NCBI RefSeq assembly: GCF_020497125.1
Contig: NC_059072.1
Coordinates: forward strand, 53,726,697-53,790,696
Length of the DNA: 64,000 bases
Source: Mauremys mutica
Taxonomy: Eukaryota; Chordata; Testudines; Geoemydidae
Direction of reading: 5' to 3'
Part shown: one piece after another, positions 20,490-31,198 of the stretch
Numbering within the stretch: the stretch's first letter is position 1
How the letters are laid out: every line of letters begins with the position of its first letter
The notes under the pieces: generated by a model
The model's input: the letters and a program-made list of their open reading frames with translations, nothing else
Told to the model about the DNA's origin: nothing
Database searches by the model: none
Made by a program: the position numbers and the translations under genes

Positions 20490-21432
20490 TCTTTGATGTA
20501 CCTGTTCTTAAATTAATTTCCTTAACTGTTGTAGGATTAGTTTAGCATTTTGCAATAGAGAAAAAGTTAAAATAACATTTGGAGATTTCAGTTTTTTCAA
20601 TGGTTATAAACAAGTGTAATTCTGTAGCTATCTACAGTATATAATACATTGTAGTTGCATATGCATAAGATGTATTTCAGGAATAGATATTTTTGCATAA
20701 CTCTTCTTACCCCATATAAATCTAAATGTTAATGTAGTTGCTTATCTTAATCTATGTAAATGCTGTACCATCTCAGAAATGAATACATGTAGTAAGAGTT
20801 TTTAAAACAAAGATCATAACATGAGATCTTTTCAGAAGACAAAATTATAGTCTAATTTTATAAATTTACAGTATAATTTTGTCCGATTTATATCCGTATT
20901 TTATCTTTCAACAGCTGAACTTTAGAAATGAAGTTGATAGGGAGTCTGTTTTTAACAAAGGAGTAGCAATATAATTTTGAAAATATTAATATTGTGTACA
21001 GCATTTTATTCTTTTGTATTTTAGCTTTGTTTTTGTTACAGATATCAACCCTTACACAATTTGTAATTGTTCCATAGTTCACTGAAGATATTTCACAGCT
21101 AAGAACCTTTCAATATTCAAAAACACTTCAGAAGTTTTATAGTGTTGTTGTTATAAATAGTAAACCGGAAATATTTATTTTATTAATTTGAATAATTATT
21201 TTATTAATTAGTTAAAGCTAAAATGCTATATTGCCTTTAATTTCCCTAATATACAAAAAAAGTAATTCCATAATCTCTAAAATCTCTAAATATATATATT
21301 GATCTATTGCTAGTACAGATAAAATTCATAACATTTTGACTGTGTTGTTTACTAATAATTAAATGCTAATTAATCTTGGTTAGCCTTCCCAGCAGAAAAA
21401 AAGCCTTATTGAAAGCATATGTTTGTACATGT

Positions 21433-21434
<2 letters not shown>

Positions 21435-21470
<36 letters not shown>
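21435..21470. repeat. (AC)18 microsatellite
   Basis: Uninterrupted AC dinucleotides in the receptor intron. Likely polymorphic. Confidence 0.95.
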
Positions 21471-21472
<2 letters not shown>

Positions 21473-21946
21473 TAAGTAACCCCCAAGATGATTTTTGATT
21501 ATGCAGTGTAATATATTACCAGCTATTGTACATCATTAGGGCCCTATCAAATTCATGGCCACGAAAAACACCTCATGGACTGTGAAATTTGGTCTCCCTC
21601 TGTGAAATCTGGTCTTTTGTGTGCTTTTACCCTATACTATACAGCTTTCATGAGGAGATACCAGTGTTTCTCAAACTGGGTGTCCTGACCCAAAAGGTGG
21701 TTGTTGGGGGGGAGGTCACAAGCTTATTTTAGGGGAGCTGCGGTATTGCCATCCTTACTTCTGCACTGCCTTCAGAGCTGGGCGGCCAGAGAGCGGCAGC
21801 TGCTCTGAAGGCAGCAGCACAGAAATAAGGGTGGCAATACCATGCCGTCCTTACTTCTGTGCTGCTGCTGGCAGTGGTGCTACCTTCAGAGCTGTAAAAG
21901 CAACAAAGAATCCTGTGGCACCTTATAGACTAACAGACATTTTGCA

Positions 21947-21986
21947 GCATGAGCTTTCGTGGGTGAATACCCACTTCTTCAGATGC
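21947..21986 (-). ncRNA. Hammerhead-ribozyme-like motif (PLE C, left arm)
   Basis: Minus strand: stem I GCAU; core CUGAAGA (fits CUGANGA); one extra A; stem II GUGGGU / ACCCAC with loop AUUC; core GAAA; palindromic AGCU, which could form stem III between two molecules; cleavage triplet position C; stem I AUGC. The extra A is the main departure from the consensus. Confidence 0.55.
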
Positions 21987-22061
21987 AAGTGGTGGAAATT
22001 TCCAGGGGCAGGTTTATATATGCAAGCAAGAAGCAAGCTAGAGATAACGAGGTTAGATCAA

Positions 22062-22698
22062 TCAGGGAGGATGGGGCCCTGTTCTAGCAGTTGAGGTGTG
22101 AAAACCAAGGGAGGAGAAACTGGTTCTGTAATTGGCAAGCCATTCACAGTCTTTGTTTAATCCTGAGCTGATGGTGTCAAATTTGCAGATGAACTGGAGC
22201 TCAGCAGTTTCTCTTTGAAGTCTGGTCCTGAAGTTTTTTTGCTGCAGGATGGCCACCTTAAGATCTGCTATTGTGTGGCCAGGGAGGTTGAAGTGTTCTC
22301 CTACAGGTTTTTGTATATTCCCATTCCTAATATCTGATTTGTGTCCATTTATCCTTTTCCTTAGAGACTGTCCAGTTTGGCCGATGTACATAGCAGAGGG
22401 GCACTGCTGGCATATGATGGCATATATTACATTGGTGGACGTGCAGGTGAATGAACCAGTGATGGTGTGGCTGATCTGGTTAGGTCCTGTGATGGTGTTG
22501 CTGGTGTAGATATGTGGGCAGAGTTGGCATCGAGGTTTGTTGCATGGGTTGGTTCCTGAGCTAGAGTTACTATGGTGCGGTGTGCAGTTACTGGTGAGAA
22601 TATGCTTCAGGTTGGCAGGTTGTCTGTGGGCGAGGACTGGCCTGCCACCCAAGGCCTGTGAAAGTGTGGGATCATTCTCCAGGATGGGTTGTAGATCC
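22062..22698 (-). pseudogene. Penelope-like GIY-YIG endonuclease, C-terminal part (left copy)
   Basis: Reads the same protein as the plus copy, from IRDLQPILENDP through to a stop at 22062. It includes CNKPRCQLC, the GIY-YIG block (VIYAIICQQC then MYIGQTGQSLRKRINGHKS) and PVGEHFN. The frame continues past the centre of symmetry into antisense of the other copy, so its apparent N-terminus is an artefact. The reverse transcriptase is absent. Confidence 0.8.
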
Positions 22699-23397
22699 AA
22701 CAGGACTCCACTGGCCATCACATACAGTCCCCAGCTCAAACCCCTCCAGCGCATCATCAGGGATCTACAACCCATCCTGGAGAATGATCCCACACTTTCA
22801 CAGGCCTTGGGTGGCAGGCCAGTCCTCGCCCACAGACAGCCTGCCAACCTGAAGCATATTCTCACCAGTAACTGCACACCGCACCATAGTAACTCTAGCT
22901 CAGGAACCAACCCATGCAACAAACCTCGATGCCAACTCTGCCCACATATCTACACCAGCAACACCATCACAGGACCTAACCAGATCAGCCACACCATCAC
23001 TGGTTCATTCACCTGCACGTCCACCAATGTAATATATGCCATCATATGCCAGCAGTGCCCCTCTGCTATGTACATCGGCCAAACTGGACAGTCTCTAAGG
23101 AAAAGGATAAATGGACACAAATCAGATATTAGGAATGGGAATATACAAAAACCTGTAGGAGAACACTTCAACCTCCCTGGCCACACAATAGCAGATCTTA
23201 AGGTGGCCATCCTGCAGCAAAAAAACTTCAGGACCAGACTTCAAAGAGAAACTGCTGAGCTCCAGTTCATCTGCAAATTTGACACCATCAGCTCAGGATT
23301 AAACAAAGACTGTGAATGGCTTGCCAATTACAGAACCAGTTTCTCCTCCCTTGGTTTTCACACCTCAACTGCTAGAACAGGGCCCCATCCTCCCTGA
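22699..23397 (+). pseudogene. Penelope-like GIY-YIG endonuclease, C-terminal part (right copy)
   Basis: Open plus-strand frame of about 230 residues starting within the element (RTPLAITYSPQLKPLQRIIR). The order is: linker; CX4CX2C cysteine cluster CNKPRCQLC; the GIY-YIG nuclease with IYAI, YIGQT, a catalytic-type Arg in LRKRINGH and Glu in PVGEHF; then an about 60-aa C-terminus ending at 23397. EN-bearing Penelope elements have RT followed by this domain, and only the end is kept. GIY-YIG nicks the target DNA. The frame is intact, which suggests recent insertion, but it cannot be autonomous. Confidence 0.85.
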
Positions 23398-23472
23398 TTG
23401 ATCTAACCTCGTTATCTCTAGCTTGCTTCTTGCTTGCATATATAAACCTGCCCCTGGAAATTTCCACCACTT

Positions 23473-23512
23473 GCATCTGAAGAAGTGGGTATTCACCCAC
23501 GAAAGCTCATGC
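23473..23512 (+). ncRNA. Hammerhead-ribozyme-like motif (PLE C, right arm)
   Basis: Mirror copy of 21947-21986 with the same unmutated core (CUGAAGA, GAAA), stem II of 6 bp and GCAU / AUGC stem I. Best preserved pair in the window. Confidence 0.55.
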
Positions 23513-23762
23513 TGCAAAATGTCTGTTAGTCTATAAGGTGCCACAGGATTCTTTGTTGCTTTTACAGATCCAGACTAACACGGCTACCCCTCTGATACTT
23601 CAGAGCTGGGCTCACAGCCAGCAGCCGCCGCTCTCTGGCCACCCAGCTCTGAAGGCAGCACTTCCACGAGCAGCAGCGCAGATGAAAGGGTAGCAGTACT
23701 TCAACCCCCCTTCAATAACCTTGTGACACCCCCCCCAACTCCTTTTTGGGTTAGGACCTAAG

Positions 23763-24700
23763 TTCCCTGTAAGCTGTGTGGCTGCACAGCAACCTATTTA
23801 GTGCTGCACAGGCACTCAGGGAACCCATGCAGCTGACCTGCCAGAGCCGGGAAAGGCATGTGTCATAGGTGATGACATCCCCTCTAGCCTGGGGGGTGCT
23901 CAACTCTGCCCTCCACCCCAGGTCCTGCCCCCATTCCATCCCTACCCCCCACCCCTTCCTGCCCCCACTCCGCTCCTGTCTCTTCCTCACCTCCTCCTCT
24001 TCCCTTCCGGAGCTTCCTACACACTGCGAAACAGCTGTTCACGGTGAGCAGGCGGGAGGCACTGGGAGGGAGGGGAAGGAGTTGGTCAGCGGGGCTGCCA
24101 GCAGGTGAGATGTGCTTGGGGGTGGGGAAAGCTTGGCTGCTGGTGGGTGCTGCTCAGCAGCACCCGCTCATTTTTCTCTGTGGGTGCTCCAGCCCTGGAG
24201 GACCCATGGAGTTGGCACATATGGGGGCACCCCTCCCCTGTCCCCAACCCAGCCCCAGCCCAGATGCAGCTAGGCACCCCTGCTGCATCTGGTGGAGGGG
24301 TGCCTAGCCCATGGCTTCAGCCCCAGAGTTTCCGCAGCATAGAGAGGCACCTCTCCCCTTCAGCCCAGATGCTGCTGCCAGGAGAGAGCTAGGAGGAGTC
24401 CTCTCTCTCCCCATTGTAGCCCCAGAGCACACTCCTGCACCCCAAACCCCTCATCCCCAGCCCCACCCCAGAGCCCGCACCCCCAGATGGAGCCCTCACA
24501 CCCCTGCACCACAACCCTCTGCCCCAGTCCTGATCCCCCTCCCATACTCCGAGCCCCTCTGCCCCACCTACACCACATGAATTTTGTTATGTGCACCAAT
24601 ATGGAAGTGATGCGTCATACATCACCTCCATATTGGTGCACATAACAAAATTCATTCCACACATCTGTGGGAAAAATTAGAGGGAACACTAATTAGAGGG
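23763..24700. mobile_element. GTTCCCT/AGGGAAC-ended DNA element, C-rich, with hairpin
   Basis: Left end GTTCCCTGTAAGCTG near 23763; right side ATTAGAGGGAAC occurs twice near 24677-24701. The interior is C-rich with compositional ORFs. A palindrome lies at 24578-24653. Exact ends and superfamily are uncertain (hAT-like MITE suspected). Confidence 0.45.
24578..24653. repeat. Near-perfect palindrome
   Basis: Arms of about 35 bp: TGAATTTTGTTATGTGCACC at the left, complemented by GGTGCACATAACAAAATTCA at the right, around CGTCAT. Part of the element 23763-24700. Confidence 0.8.
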
Positions 24701-24985
24701 AACCCCTACAATTACAACACCATGAAATTTCAAATTTAAATATCTGAAATCATGAAATTTACGATTTTTAATATCCGATGACTGTGAAATTGACCAAAAT
24801 GGACCCTGAATTTCGTAGGGCCCTATACATCATTAATACAGTATGCAAACAAACTAATCCTTCAAATTTAATCATACATAAAATGATTACACATAGCTGA
24901 ACCTAAATAATATGTAAATATAAAGAGGAAAAGTAGCAATGTGGTAGTCTATTATAGTTATTGATAAGAAAAAGGAGTATCTTAC

Positions 24986-25901
24986 CTTCAGTAATGCCAC
25001 TGGGGTACCACACAGACCACAACTGTACAATGAAGAAAGGTGCCCAACACAGGACATATGCAATAACTGTCACCACTGTCATTTTTACAGTCTTGATCAT
25101 AGCCTTTGAAATATAGTTAATACTGCTTGCTTGGAATGGCAGGACTTGCTTCTGATTTATTGCTTCAAATTCATTCCTTTTTTTCACATGTATGTTAATG
25201 AGTATTATTTTGCAGATCTTAACCTGGCATATGGTAAGGATAGCTGTGGGAATGAAGAAAATAGCTACAAAAATCCAAGTTACATATGCCTTTAAGCCCC
25301 AAGGTTGGATGAACTCACCCCAGCATTCAAAAATATCTGGAGATATTTCAGTCTTGGAAAAGATAAATACTTGTGGAAGACTAAAAAGCAGTGATATAGA
25401 CCAGCTGGTGCAAATGGCAGCATTCCAAAGAGCCTTTTTCTTTTGGAAAGTGACCACGGGATAGCATACTGCTTGATATCTGTCCACTGTCATGACCACT
25501 ATCATATAAGCAGAAGCAAACATGCCCAACAACTGCAAATATTTGATAGTTCTGCACAATGCATCTGGCCCTATGAAAACATCTGTAATATCCCATATTA
25601 GTTGGGGAAGTACTTGAAAAAATGCTACCACTAAGTCTGCTATGCTCAGGTGAAGCATGAATACATACATCCTAGATAACTTCTTTCTTCTCCTCCACAA
25701 TACCAGTATGAGAATAAAATTGCCCAGAGATGCTGTCATAAATATTACTCCCAACACAGCAATCTCTAACTGAGCTAATTGCTCATCTCTTTCTTGTCTT
25801 CCAACTGGATCTGACTTATTTGTCAAATTCAGGACAAGCTGAGGAAAAAGACTTTCAGTCTGATATTCATTAGCTTGCACAGGAACTGAAAAATTCTTCA
25901 T
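24986..25901 (-). CDS. AVPR2-like: V2-type vasotocin/vasopressin receptor, exon 1 (N-term to TM6)
   Basis: Class A GPCR for neurohypophysial peptides at the plasma membrane. Exon 1 starts at ATG 25901 and gives residues 1-305; donor GTAAGATAC begins at 24985. Visible: three N-glycosylation sites (N3, N25, N28), TM1 to TM6, Cys116 and Cys193 for the conserved disulfide, DRY at 140-142, and the family's nonapeptide-pocket polar residues Q96, Q100, K120, Q123, Q177 and Q293. Family-typical text includes ADLVVAFFQVLPQLIWDIT and VLCWAPFFIVQLWSVW. With exon 2 the protein is 371 aa, the same length as human V2. The EGAAF-IIMLL join and YVLCWAPFF-VQLW resemble V2 more than V1 or oxytocin receptors, so I favour a V2 class member (the V2B type of non-mammals is possible). 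No lesion is seen. Confidence 0.88.
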
Positions 25902-27025
25902 AGCACACAGAAGCTACTTACAGTAGCTGTTACTCACGACTCAGGTTGATAGCTCTGAAGTATGGGTTAGTAAATATGTCAGCACTTGCTTCAGGTTTCA
26001 GTGTGTCTTGAAACAAATCTCCGTGCATGAATGAACCTGAAGCAGCAAACCTGCCTCTTGATAGACTTCTCTCTCTTGCTAGAGTGAAAAAAAAGGCATT
26101 ATATAGTCTTCAAATAGAGTCTTATGTAACTTCATAATCATTTGGTAGGCTGTAGTTGTCTTAGCCAATAGGAAAACAACTAATATAATTGGGATAAATA
26201 TATAAATAAAATGAGAACCACAGAGACTTGAAATAATCAAATCACTTATTTCAGTGCGGCCAAAATCATACTTACATATTTTTACCCATGAGAGCTTTTC
26301 CAAATATAAATGTTATGTAAACCAGAACTGTATTCCTTGGTTTAATAACTAGGATTTTAGTCATAAATATAAATGTGGATGGAAAAGTTAGGTCCCTGAG
26401 TCTGGCTGCATGGTCACTCTAACCCTCTTGGATCCCTGAGACAAAGACCATATCCTAAAAGCTGCAAACACAAAGAGAGAGAGATTTTTTCTATTAATTT
26501 TTCTGTTTTCAGATGTCAGTCAGCTGATCTAGAAAAGAAGAGACTTAAATGGTTTAAAATAATCCTTTATTGTAAGAAGACTGGATTCTTTTCTAAGCAA
26601 AAAGAAAAATAACACATGGAATACATTACATCTATTGCAACTGCAAGCCTGCTGATGTTTTAATGACAGGGGATGGGATGGAGGGCAGGAACATTCTGTG
26701 GGAAATCCAGCCGCTGAAGAGACATGAATGATATAGCGGTCTATAAGACCACTTCTAAACACCAGTCCTACAACCAGTACGGTTGTTTAAAGGTTTTAAA
26801 GTAAACTGTCTAATATTTTTCTTTTCTCCATGTGGAATAAATTATTTTGATGATTTGAGGAATCTTGTCTAAGTATAGCTTATGAATTCTGTTTTATATG
26901 GGGGACTCTCTGTGTATCTATCAGACTGCAAACTCCATTTTGAAAGTAGGTCTTGCTGCCTTTTTGGTTGTCTTTATGCCTCCATCTTGGACTAAATTCT
27001 TAGGGATGGTGGCACATGGCTAACA
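25902..27025. other. 5' flank of the receptor gene
   Basis: AT-rich, unique-looking. It would hold the 5' UTR and promoter, but I cannot identify a TATA box, CpG island or 5' untranslated exon with confidence. Confidence 0.5.
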
Positions 27026-27027
27026 AA

Positions 27028-28502
27028 GGCTACACTACCAACTTATATTGGTATAACTGTGTTGCTCAGGGGTATGGATTTTCTACACCCCTGAGCAACA
27101 CAGTTATATCAACCTAACTCCTGGTGTTGCCAGTGCTATGTTGATGGGAGGACTTCTCCTGTCGGCATAGTTACTATCTCTCGGAGAGGTGGAGTACCTA
27201 CACCAATGGGAGAAGCCCTCCTGTCAGTGTAGGTAGCATCTGTGATGGGTTGGATCACAGAAACCCTCTTGGGAACTGCCAACTCATGTGCCAAGACTAC
27301 TTCTGCCCCTGCTTTCCCTGCCAGCCTGGGACTCCAGCACCCTGTCTTGTTGAACCAGACATGCCACTCTGTTCCAACACTGACCCAGGGTCTGAACCAG
27401 ATGCCCCAAAGCTGCAGACTTAACTGAAAGCAGCTTACAGAAGTGTTCCTGTCTTTAACACTCAAATGCCCAACTCCCAATGGGGTCTAAACCCCAAATA
27501 AATCCGTTTTACCCTGTATAAAGCTCATAAAGGGTAAACTCATAAATTGTTTGTCCTCTATAACACCGATAGAGAGATATGCACAGCTGTTTCCCCCCCC
27601 CCTCACTCCCAGGTATTAATACATACTCTGGGTTAATTAATAAGTAAAAAGTGATTTTATTAAATACAGAAAGTAGGATTTAAGTGGTTCCAAGTAATAG
27701 CAGACAGAACAAAGTGAATTACCAAGTAAAATAAAATAAAACACGCAAGTCTGAATCTAATACAGTAAGAAAACTGAGTACAGATAAAAACCTCATCCTT
27801 AGAGGAATTCCAGTAAGCTTCCTTTTACAGACCAGTCTCCTTCTAGCCTGGGTCCAGCAATCACTCACACTCCCTGTAGTTATTGTCCTTTGTTCCAGTT
27901 TCTTCATGGAGAGGCTATCTCTTTAACCAGCTGAAGACAAAATGGAGGGGTCTCCCATAGGCTTAAATAGACTTTCTATTGTGGGTGGAGACCCCTCCTC
28001 TCTCCGATGCAAAATCCAGCTCCAAGATGGAGTTTTGGAGTCACATGGGCAAGTCACATGTCCAGGCATGACTGAGTTTCTTACCAGCCAAGCCACATTC
28101 CTCCAATGCAGATTGGTATCTTTGAGTTCATTGTTGGCTTAAATGGATCTTGATTGGGCACTTAACGTGCACATTCCTTTCTCAAGAAGCTGACCAAATG
28201 CTTACTAAGGCTACTTAGAAATCAAGCAAGTATACAGCCAATATTCCTAACTTCAAGTACAAAAATGATACATGCATACAAATAGGAGGAATGTATTCAG
28301 TAGATAATAACCTTTACATAGATATGTTACATGGCATATGTAGCATAAAACATATTCCAGTTATATCATATATACATTCATAAGCATATTCCCATGAAGC
28401 CCTCTGGCGTACACCGTCACAGCATCTACCAAAGTGCTGCAGTGATGCAGCTGCATAAATGCAGCTGCTCCCGCTGCGACCCTTCTAAGTGTAGACAAGC
28501 CC
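27028..28502. mobile_element. Harbinger-like MITE interrupted by a solo LTR
   Basis: Left part 27028-27240 and right part 28422-28502 are separated by the LTR. The right end GTGTAGACAAGCCC is the usual terminus of these MITEs. Internally CTCAGGGGT and ACCCCTGAG form a hairpin at about 27053-27115. Confidence 0.6.
27241..28421 (-). repeat. Solo LTR, 1181 bp
   Basis: Begins TGTGATGGG and ends GTCACA, flanked by the 5-bp duplication GCATC (27236-27240 and 28422-28426). No internal retroviral genes. It shares an A-rich core block (AAGTGATTTTATTAAATACAG-like) with 29013-30034 and 1840-2770. Transcriptional orientation was judged from AATAAA-like text on the minus strand and is uncertain. Confidence 0.8.
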
Positions 28503-28507
28503 AAATC

Positions 28508-28626
28508 GGGTGACCAGATGTCTTGATTTTATAGAGACAGTCTCGATATTTGGAGCTTTTTCTTACACTAGGCACCTATTATCCCCCACCCTCATCCCAA
28601 TTTTTCACACTTGCTATCTGGTCACC
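28508..28626. mobile_element. Short MITE with GGTGACCAGAT ends
   Basis: Starts GGGTGACCAGATGTC and ends with the inverted ATCTGGTCACC. 119 bp. Target duplication not resolved. Confidence 0.6.
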
Positions 28627-28759
28627 TTAAGCGCAAAGGCAAGTTGTTAAATGTTGATTGTCCATTTAAATGGAGCAGCCTTGCACAAAGAGATGGATAC
28701 TGCCCAGGGCAAACCAGTTTTTCAAGTCTGAACTCTAGAGGGTTTGGCAACTAAAGAGT

Positions 28760-30070
28760 TTGTCTTCACGTACAACTCTACAGCTGCACTGAGGTAGCTG
28801 TGCCCCTGTAGCATTTAAGTGAATATGTTACTATGTTTACGAAAGAGCTTCTCCCATTGGTGTATTTAATCCACCTCCCCGAGAGATGGTTGCTATGACG
28901 ATGGGAAAAGCTCTCCCGTGAATGTAGTGCTGTCTACACAGGCGGTTAGGTCAGTATCACTATGTCACTCAAGGGTGTAGAATTTGCACACCTCTGAGCA
29001 ATGTAGATTACCTGAGATGGGATCCCCGGGGTACAGCCTGGAACTGTGGGACCGCTATGACCCCCTTAACTCTCCAGCCTGGGCTGCCTTTCATGATGCC
29101 TTGCTAGTGACAAGCAGCAAACCTTCTCTTGAACAAGGCAAACTCATTAATTAGTTCACCATTTCATCAAAGGATAGTGGACATGAACCAGCCTTTGTAA
29201 GCTGAGCAAATTCCCCGAGCACTTTAGTCAAACTCACTGGTAAGGATAAAATATTAAAATAAGCTTATTAACTACAGAAAAACAGATTTAAAGTGATTAT
29301 AAGTGATAGGCATAAAGGTCAAAGATAGTTACCTTAAGAAAATAAAAAGTAAACACATATTCTAAATCCTAAACTTTTAGACTAAGCAAGAGTTGAATTA
29401 AACAGCTTTTCTCACCCTAATAGATGTTACAGGCATCTTACAGTTCTTAATACATAGGATAAATTTCCTTCTCAGCCTGGGACCAATCTCCTCAGTTTTC
29501 AAAGTCTTTGTCTTCCCAGCATTCTTGTTGCCTTCAGTGTAGGTGGAGGAGGAGAGAGGTGATCTCCTGGTGACACTGTCTCTTATTTTATGCTTTCAAT
29601 TCATGTCCCAGGGAAGATACTGGCCCAGGCATGTCCTGGTGGACCTTGCTGAGTAACAGAGTTGAGCAATCTCCATTATGTGGTGCTTGCGCAACTGAGT
29701 CATACAGAATTGTAAATCTCTTGTTTACAATTCTCCTGCTGATCAACGGCTCCTGATGGTTGCTTAATGCCCATTTGGGTATGGGTCATCACTGGAGAGC
29801 TAACTGTGGGCATGTGCCAGACACACAACATATTTCAAAAACAACCATATAGCAAAATCTCATAATTTCATACACCATAACGATATACATATTTTGACAG
29901 AACAATGAGTTTCAGCAGATCATGAGCATTCATATGGTACCTTACAAGGCATGTTTTGTATGAAACATCAAAACCATGTACAAATGAGGAATATGGGGTT
30001 TACAGGATGCTATTTTGAGATACAGCATGTCACAATACCAATATAGGTCTGTAGTGTAGATCTGGCCTAA
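28760..30070. mobile_element. Harbinger-like MITE interrupted by a second solo LTR
   Basis: Same MITE type as 27028-28502: left text GTCTTCACGTACAAC, middle ACTCAAGGGTGTAG and CACACCTCTGAGC, right end TGTAGTGTAGATCTGGCC. The LTR splits it at 29013-30034. Confidence 0.55.
29013..30034 (-). repeat. Solo LTR, 1022 bp
   Basis: Begins TGAGATGGGATCC and ends TGTCACA. Flanks TTACC and ATACC match at 4 of 5. Contains AAGTGATTATAAGTGATAG, shared with 1840-2770, so it is related to the neighbouring LTR. Confidence 0.7.
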
Positions 30071-31198
30071 TCAACAGATCACCTAGTAAGGCTGATCAGT
30101 GAGTCACCTGATAAAGGGGGGCTGTAAATTATAAAAGAGAGTCTCTCACTGGCCATTTTGGAGAGAATGGGAGAAGAGACCAGAGAGACTCCATGTTCTT
30201 GAGGAGAAGTCATATGCCGGAGGACAGGAACTATCCTGGCTTACTTAGTGACCTGAACCCAAAGAAAGCTCAGAGTGGTGTAGAAACTGAGGTAGAGAAA
30301 TGCATAGAGGTGTGTTTATTATTCTGTTTAGACCTTATATTTCTTGTGTTAGCTAATGTAAAGAGTGATTGGTTTTGAGACCTCCCCTAAAAAGTCTGTG
30401 TATTTATTTGCTTTAAATTATAATGTGTCTCTAAAGAAGTGAACTGTAAATCTAGAGTGCCTAAAAGGTTGGAGCTCTGAGAAAGGTCATGCTTCAGCTC
30501 CTAGGGTGTGAGGAGGGTCAGTACTGCATCTGGTGGCCCAGTACAGATGTACTGTGGGGACCCATTTCTGTGAAGGGGTAACAGAGAGAGAGCCTGTGTC
30601 CAGGCAATGTGCCAGAGAGGTAAATTAGAAAGAGTTTTTCAGTCTGTGGAGACCAAGGGAAGCTTAAGAGCATGCAGGCTCAGCTTGTGAGGCCCAAATA
30701 CAGCAGCCTGATGAGTCTACAGCCATGGAAAGCTCTGCCATGGCTTTGTGTGAGGGCAGTACTGTGCCCAGTTTCTCTATTTGGTATGAATTTTGCATAT
30801 AATTAATGACAAAAGGAGATAATACATTTATTATCATCTCATCTTCCCCCTCAGTCCCAAAAGACATACGTGGATTTACAAAAAAACTGAACATGAATTG
30901 AAACATGCATCTTGCCATGGGGTTAGGGTATGCATGTTCTTGTGACTGAAATATGGGACTGGGAGTCAGGAGTCCTTGTGGAGAAGTACCTGACAAGGTG
31001 ACATGAATGTGACTGAGCCCACCTCTCTTAAAGGCGCAGCTCATTATGTGACAGACAGACTCTGCTACCTTTGCCTGACTCTGAAAGTTGTCCTACTGAT
31101 ATAAAGTTTTACTTCACCTCAGGTATAATTTATTTCAGTACACTTTATTTGTATTTCCTTATGTGGTGTGTGTCAATTAACCTCTGAAGTCTTTTACC
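30071..31198. other. No gene recognised; LTR-like text at 30110-30720
   Basis: A TATA-like AATTATAAAAGAG near 30128 and later promoter-like composition suggest another LTR fragment, but I find no ends or target duplication. Confidence 0.35.

Larger units (their letters stand above)
21895..23598. mobile_element. Penelope-like insertion C: head-to-head pair with 807-bp arms
   Basis: Arms 21892-22698 (minus) and 22761-23567 (plus) appear identical as inverted repeats around 22729.5. The 62-bp centre (22699-22760) is extra 5' sequence of the plus copy only. The plus copy has exactly 34 nt more 3' tail (23565-23598). Flanked by a 10-bp duplication TTCAGAGCTG at 21885-21894 and 23599-23608. Each arm encodes the C-terminal GIY-YIG region and ends in a tail with a hammerhead-like motif. 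Confidence 0.88.
21537..24825. mobile_element. hAT-type DNA transposon, non-autonomous, with nested insertions
   Basis: Both ends read TAGGGCCCTA and it is flanked by a perfect 8-bp duplication TACATCAT at 21529-21536 and 24826-24833. Subterminal text (GTGAAATTTGGTC left; ATGAAATTTACG right) is partly inverted. No transposase frame survives. A Penelope pair (21895-23598) and a palindromic element (about 23763-24700) lie within it. Confidence 0.85.
20061..24985 (-). other. Intron of the receptor gene, mostly transposons
   Basis: 4925 bp, GT-AG (donor GTAAGATAC, acceptor CATTCCAG). Contents from left to right: hAT hairpin MITE 20146-20489, about 1 kb of AT-rich unique sequence, an (AC)n tract 21435-21470, and a 3289-bp hAT-type element 21537-24825 that itself contains a Penelope inverted pair. 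About three-quarters of the intron is recognisable insertion. Confidence 0.85.

Noticed and set aside
21435..21470. CRISPR-like or tandem array
   Set aside because: Plain dinucleotide microsatellite. The direct repeats in the window are transposon ends, with no spacer-repeat structure.
22062..23397. Two identical 286-aa proteins on opposite strands
   Set aside because: They are one Penelope C-terminal frame read on both arms of a palindrome. The part crossing the centre is antisense of the other arm, so neither is a 286-aa gene.
24903..24985. Extension of receptor exon 1 by 27 codons
   Set aside because: This is intron read-through past a consensus donor. TM7 is supplied by the exon at 19861-20060 with matching phase.
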